Positions 61,197 to 64,000 of a stretch of 64,000 bases of DNA are shown here, piece after piece (positions within the stretch are counted from its first letter, which is position 1; every line of letters begins with the position of its first letter). A program made the position numbers and the translations under genes. Origin of the DNA: Candidatus Aegiribacteria sp. (GTDB lineage: Bacteria; Fermentibacterota; Fermentibacteria; Fermentibacterales; JCC-6). The notes under the pieces are model-generated. The model worked only from the letters and a program-made list of their open reading frames with translations, was not told the origin of the DNA and did not search any database. The stretch is from positions 1 through 64,000 of the forward strand of contig WTBT01000017.1 in NCBI GenBank assembly GCA_013138965.1. Direction: 5' to 3'.

Positions 61197-64000
61197 TTAG
61201 AAATTGATGGTTACCCAGATGTTCATTCCTACATCCCGCTGATTATACTGTGAATTGACCCTGTCGGTTTTCCAACCGAAGATACCTGTAAGCCCGGCAG
61301 TAACCGTACCGAAATCGTAATTCAGAGCAGGTTCTATTCGCCACTCCTCCCTGTCGGTCTGAAGGTGTGCGCCAACGGAACTGCCGAAAAGCTCGCTCCT
61401 GGATCTGGACCTGGTCACACTGAGGCTTGTTGTCAGATCGCTCCGAAAACTTATCCGAAGCTTGTTGAGCAGCGGCAGAGGTATGGCAAACCCCCCGGGA
61501 GCACTGAATGAGTATTGAATTCTAAGTTGAAGGTTACTGTTGCTGCTTTCAGTCTTCGCATGAGTTCCGGTAAAGCTCTGCATTACTGTTCTGGCAACAT
61601 TGTCGCTGAGTGTAATCTGCACATCGTTCATGAGAGTAATGCTGATGTTGAACAGGGGCGTCCAGTTTGTCTTTTTCGTCTCCGTAGTCGGTGTATAGAC
61701 ATCACTTTCAAATCTTCCGCTCTCGCCTGTTTCAATACTGTATCCGGAGCTGACTGAACCTGTTCTTATGATATTACTCAATCCGGCCAGCCTGTTCAAT
61801 CCGGACCAGGAAAAGGAAATGGAGGGCCAGGTCTTCGATCTCTGATTGTTCCAGAATCCGGAATAGAGATTTCTGTTTTCCGATGATCTGTACTCCAGCC
61901 TGACAGACATCGAGGACACAGGCCTGAATCCTCCGGAAATCTGTAAGTTCCATCCTTTTGTCCTGTTCCAGGGAACCACATCGTCAAGTACCGGATCGAG
62001 ACCTGTCTGATAACGCCAGTCGGGAATGAATTCCATATCCCTGTACTCACTGCCTTCAGTTTCCGAATATGTGATGTTCGGATCATTGATCATGTTTGCC
62101 CAGCGCTCAAGCTTCATCAGGAACCACCTGGGGCTTCCCGGTTCAGCCTCCTCGTCCAGCCTTTCATCCCGCAGTTTCGCAAGGCTTCTTATGGTATGCA
62201 CAAGCCCGATTCTGACATTAACCCGTTTGGTGGCGGAAATCGAATATCCGGGCAACCCCAGCGAATCGACGCCTGAGATAGTATGCGGAGCAAGCCTGGA
62301 TTGACCGTAGTGGGAATCAAAGGAGAATCTGGGATTCAGATAGTCAAACAGATTTATATCCTGGGAAATACTGATATTCTGATTCCTTGATATCTCCCTC
62401 CCGACGTTCACGCCCAGGTTCCCCTCCCAGGGGAACAGCAGATCCCGCGAAAGTCCCAGGGAACCACTGGCGGATAGTCCCTTCCAGAGGTTGAATGTAA
62501 TCGACCCGCTGGATGACAGTGTTCTTAAAATCGTTGCTCTGGTCTGTACAGTATCGTCACTGACAAAGCTCCATCTCGTATTCCAGTTGTTTCTTCTTGA
62601 TAAGGACCAGCTCAGCCGAGTCGGCCTTATTCTGAAGAATTCAATGACAGGCAGGGTGAACAGATGCATCCTTCCGGTACTGATGTCATACGAAAGTGAA
62701 GCCTCGGCTGCACTGGAAGTATCCCTGGTTGAAGGTGTCATGCCGTAACCACGCGTATATGTATGCAGAAACCTGAAAGGATCTATAAAGTACCTTCCCG
62801 GCAATGATTCGGCATTGCTGTTCTTTCGGAGCTGGAAACCGGTGCTCCAGCTTCTGTTCTGCCTTCGCTCATTCCATGATTCGGAATCGTTGAGGCGGTA
62901 ATCGGAGCCGGATTGAAATACAGGTTTGGAAATGTTCAGCGACCATGCGAAATTCGCCGGAGCGTAGAGTGACCAGAGAGGGGGGGTAAATCGATTCAGG
63001 TACATGGTCGCTCCGGCGCTATAGGTGATCTGCGTATATCCCTGCCCGGACCTGCTCCCCAGCCCGTGAAAATCGGAATCTATCTCCCTGTAATCACCCC
63101 TCAGGGATAGAAGATCGGCTATATCGATACCAGCGGTTATTCTATGCGCCGTCCCCGAATTACTCCATGGCTGGTCAAGCGTAATATCATCAACCCATAC
63201 CGTGGTGTTCAATGGAGTAAACGAGTTGTTACGCAGGCCAAGGCTCATCTCCATGATTCTGGCAAAATTCGGGGAACCCCGTACAGCCAGCTCCCCCTCC
63301 GTGATATACTCGAGCTCTGATTCATCCTTCCTTGCCTTCAAATCCACAAGATCATCAAGGGTTACCTCTACTATCTGCCAGCCGGGCTCGATGCCGACTC
63401 CTATCTCGTAGTAATTGAGGCTGTCGGTCCCCAGCCTGTAAACCAGCTCCGAATCGAACTGTTCTTCTCCGTGTACCAGGAATCGTATCTGCTTGTATCC
63501 GGTATAATCCTCCCCGCTGTAAAAACTCTGTGTTGCCAGGCCGTAATGTCCGCCGGCTATGTTCTCAGCTGCAAGAGAGAGTGACCGCTCAAGCCGCGGG
63601 TCGCCGTACTCATCCTCTCCCGGATCAACACCGGGAGGTGGATTGTTGGCGTACTCGGGATTATCTTTATTGTTGACTGTGGAAATGTACATTTTTTCCG
63701 AAGGAGATACAGGTGTACCTGTTGTATCATCATGGAAAACACCTAACTCTTCCCACCTGTTGCCCACAATCTCAAGATCATATATCTGTACAGTATCAGC
63801 ACTTGTAAAATTATCTATCCAGAGCCTTGCAAAGCTGATCTTTTCCCATGTTGGCGTTCCTGTCAGGAATCCGGGAACAGAAACCACTGTTGTGTCAGCC
63901 AGCGGAATCTCAATGAGCATCCATCCATTTTCATTAGGACCGGATATTATGTAATCCGAATTATCTACAGGTATGTTGATCCGGAAGAAGGAATTGGAGC
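61197..64000 (-). CDS. SprA-like giant outer-membrane protein, 5' end outside window
   Basis: The frame is open from 64000, so the gene continues past the window; 934 residues of the C-terminal part are visible. The N-side shows WMLIEIPLADTTV, LRFLVHGEEQFDSELVYRLG and DSLNYYEIGVGIEPGWQIVEV, as in SprA, the type 9 secretion translocon of Bacteroidota. The rest is a Ser/Arg-rich series of beta strands ending in Phe (IWVTINF), the usual C-terminal signal of outer-membrane barrels. SprA is my best call, but other large barrels are possible. Confidence 0.6.
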   Translation of the reverse strand, partial: SNSFFRINIPVDNSDYIISGPNENGWMLIEIPLADTTVVSVPGFLTGTPTWEKISFARLWIDNFTSADTVQIYDLEIVGNRWEELGVFHDDTTGTPVSPSEKMYISTVNNKDNPEYANNPPPGVDPGEDEYGDPRLERSLSLAAENIAGGHYGLATQSFYSGEDYTGYKQIRFLVHGEEQFDSELVYRLGTDSLNYYEIGVGIEPGWQIVEVTLDDLVDLKARKDESELEYITEGELAVRGSPNFARIMEMSLGLRNNSFTPLNTTVWVDDITLDQPWSNSGTAHRITAGIDIADLLSLRGDYREIDSDFHGLGSRSGQGYTQITYSAGATMYLNRFTPPLWSLYAPANFAWSLNISKPVFQSGSDYRLNDSESWNERRQNRSWSTGFQLRKNSNAESLPGRYFIDPFRFLHTYTRGYGMTPSTRDTSSAAEASLSYDISTGRMHLFTLPVIEFFRIRPTRLSWSLSRRNNWNTRWSFVSDDTVQTRATILRTLSSSGSITFNLWKGLSASGSLGLSRDLLFPWEGNLGVNVGREISRNQNISISQDINLFDYLNPRFSFDSHYGQSRLAPHTISGVDSLGLPGYSISATKRVNVRIGLVHTIRSLAKLRDERLDEEAEPGSPRWFLMKLERWANMINDPNITYSETEGSEYRDMEFIPDWRYQTGLDPVLDDVVPWNRTKGWNLQISGGFRPVSSMSVRLEYRSSENRNLYSGFWNNQRSKTWPSISFSWSGLNRLAGLSNIIRTGSVSSGYSIETGESGRFESDVYTPTTETKKTNWTPLFNISITLMNDVQITLSDNVARTVMQSFTGTHAKTESSNSNLQLRIQYSFSAPGGFAIPLPLLNKLRISFRSDLTTSLSVTRSRSRSELFGSSVGAHLQTDREEWRIEPALNYDFGTVTAGLTGIFGWKTDRVNSQYNQRDVGMNIWVTINF

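Noticed and set aside
1-64000. tRNA, rRNA, CRISPR or prophage content
   Set aside because: I saw no cloverleaf-like sequence, no regularly spaced repeats and no phage genes; none is reported.

Overview
The window is a chromosomal segment from a diderm bacterium, most likely an uncultured lineage of the FCB superphylum; Fermentibacterota or a relative is my guess from gene content only. The evidence for two membranes is the run of SurA-type periplasmic isomerases, a BamD-like and a LolA-like protein, several lipoproteins, and the 3' part of a very large SprA-like outer-membrane protein. There are no rRNA or tRNA genes, no CRISPR array, no prophage and no full insertion sequence. Mobile DNA is limited to short palindromic, non-coding elements.

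Layout. (1) 1-14233, minus strand: housekeeping operons. These hold DUF116-fmt-def, yajC, ftsX-ftsE, an S4 RNA-binding protein, three consecutive parvulin/SurA-like chaperones, mfd, an M23 peptidase, a BioD/DRTGG protein and upp. (2) tyrS stands alone on the plus strand (14373-15602). (3) 15683-30866, minus strand: a secreted lectin-like protein, a coiled-coil lipoprotein, AMMECR1-MEMO-dapB-dapA, a slipin/NfeD pair, a PilT-type ATPase, nadD, bamD-like, TPR lipoproteins, rimO, lolA-like, ftsK, and an HU protein fused to a glycogen-binding (CBM48) domain. (4) 31152-35241: aroK, then a core dprA/obgE block that also holds two toxin-antitoxin modules (Phd-VapC-like and MntA-HepT). (5) 35426-50005, plus strand: a surface-glycan locus with WbpB/WbpD-type diacetamido-sugar enzymes, an epimerase, a DegT aminotransferase, glycosyltransferases, a UPF0104 flippase-like protein and large GT-C-like membrane proteins. 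One type IV pilin gene lies within this block and a second just beyond its end, both on the minus strand. (6) 50077-61011, minus strand: type IV pilus genes (pilin, DUF2723 membrane protein, pilR, pilS, pilC, pilT and two tandem pilB). (7) 61197-64000: the SprA-like gene, which runs off the right edge.

How the parts may work together. Both pilin genes have upstream sequences resembling sigma-54 promoters, and the window encodes a PilS/PilR pair, so nitrogen-independent sigma-54 control of pilin is a direct prediction. The glycan locus next to the pilins could supply a sugar for a surface polysaccharide or for pilin glycosylation. Two genes appear to start at ATT codons. Two MITE-like palindromes sit exactly at gene boundaries and supply a candidate ribosome-binding site in one case and a stop codon in the other. 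The strongest novelty candidates are the HU-CBM48 fusion, the ATT starts, the boundary-inserted palindromes and the three-repeat beta-rich exported protein inside the glycan locus.
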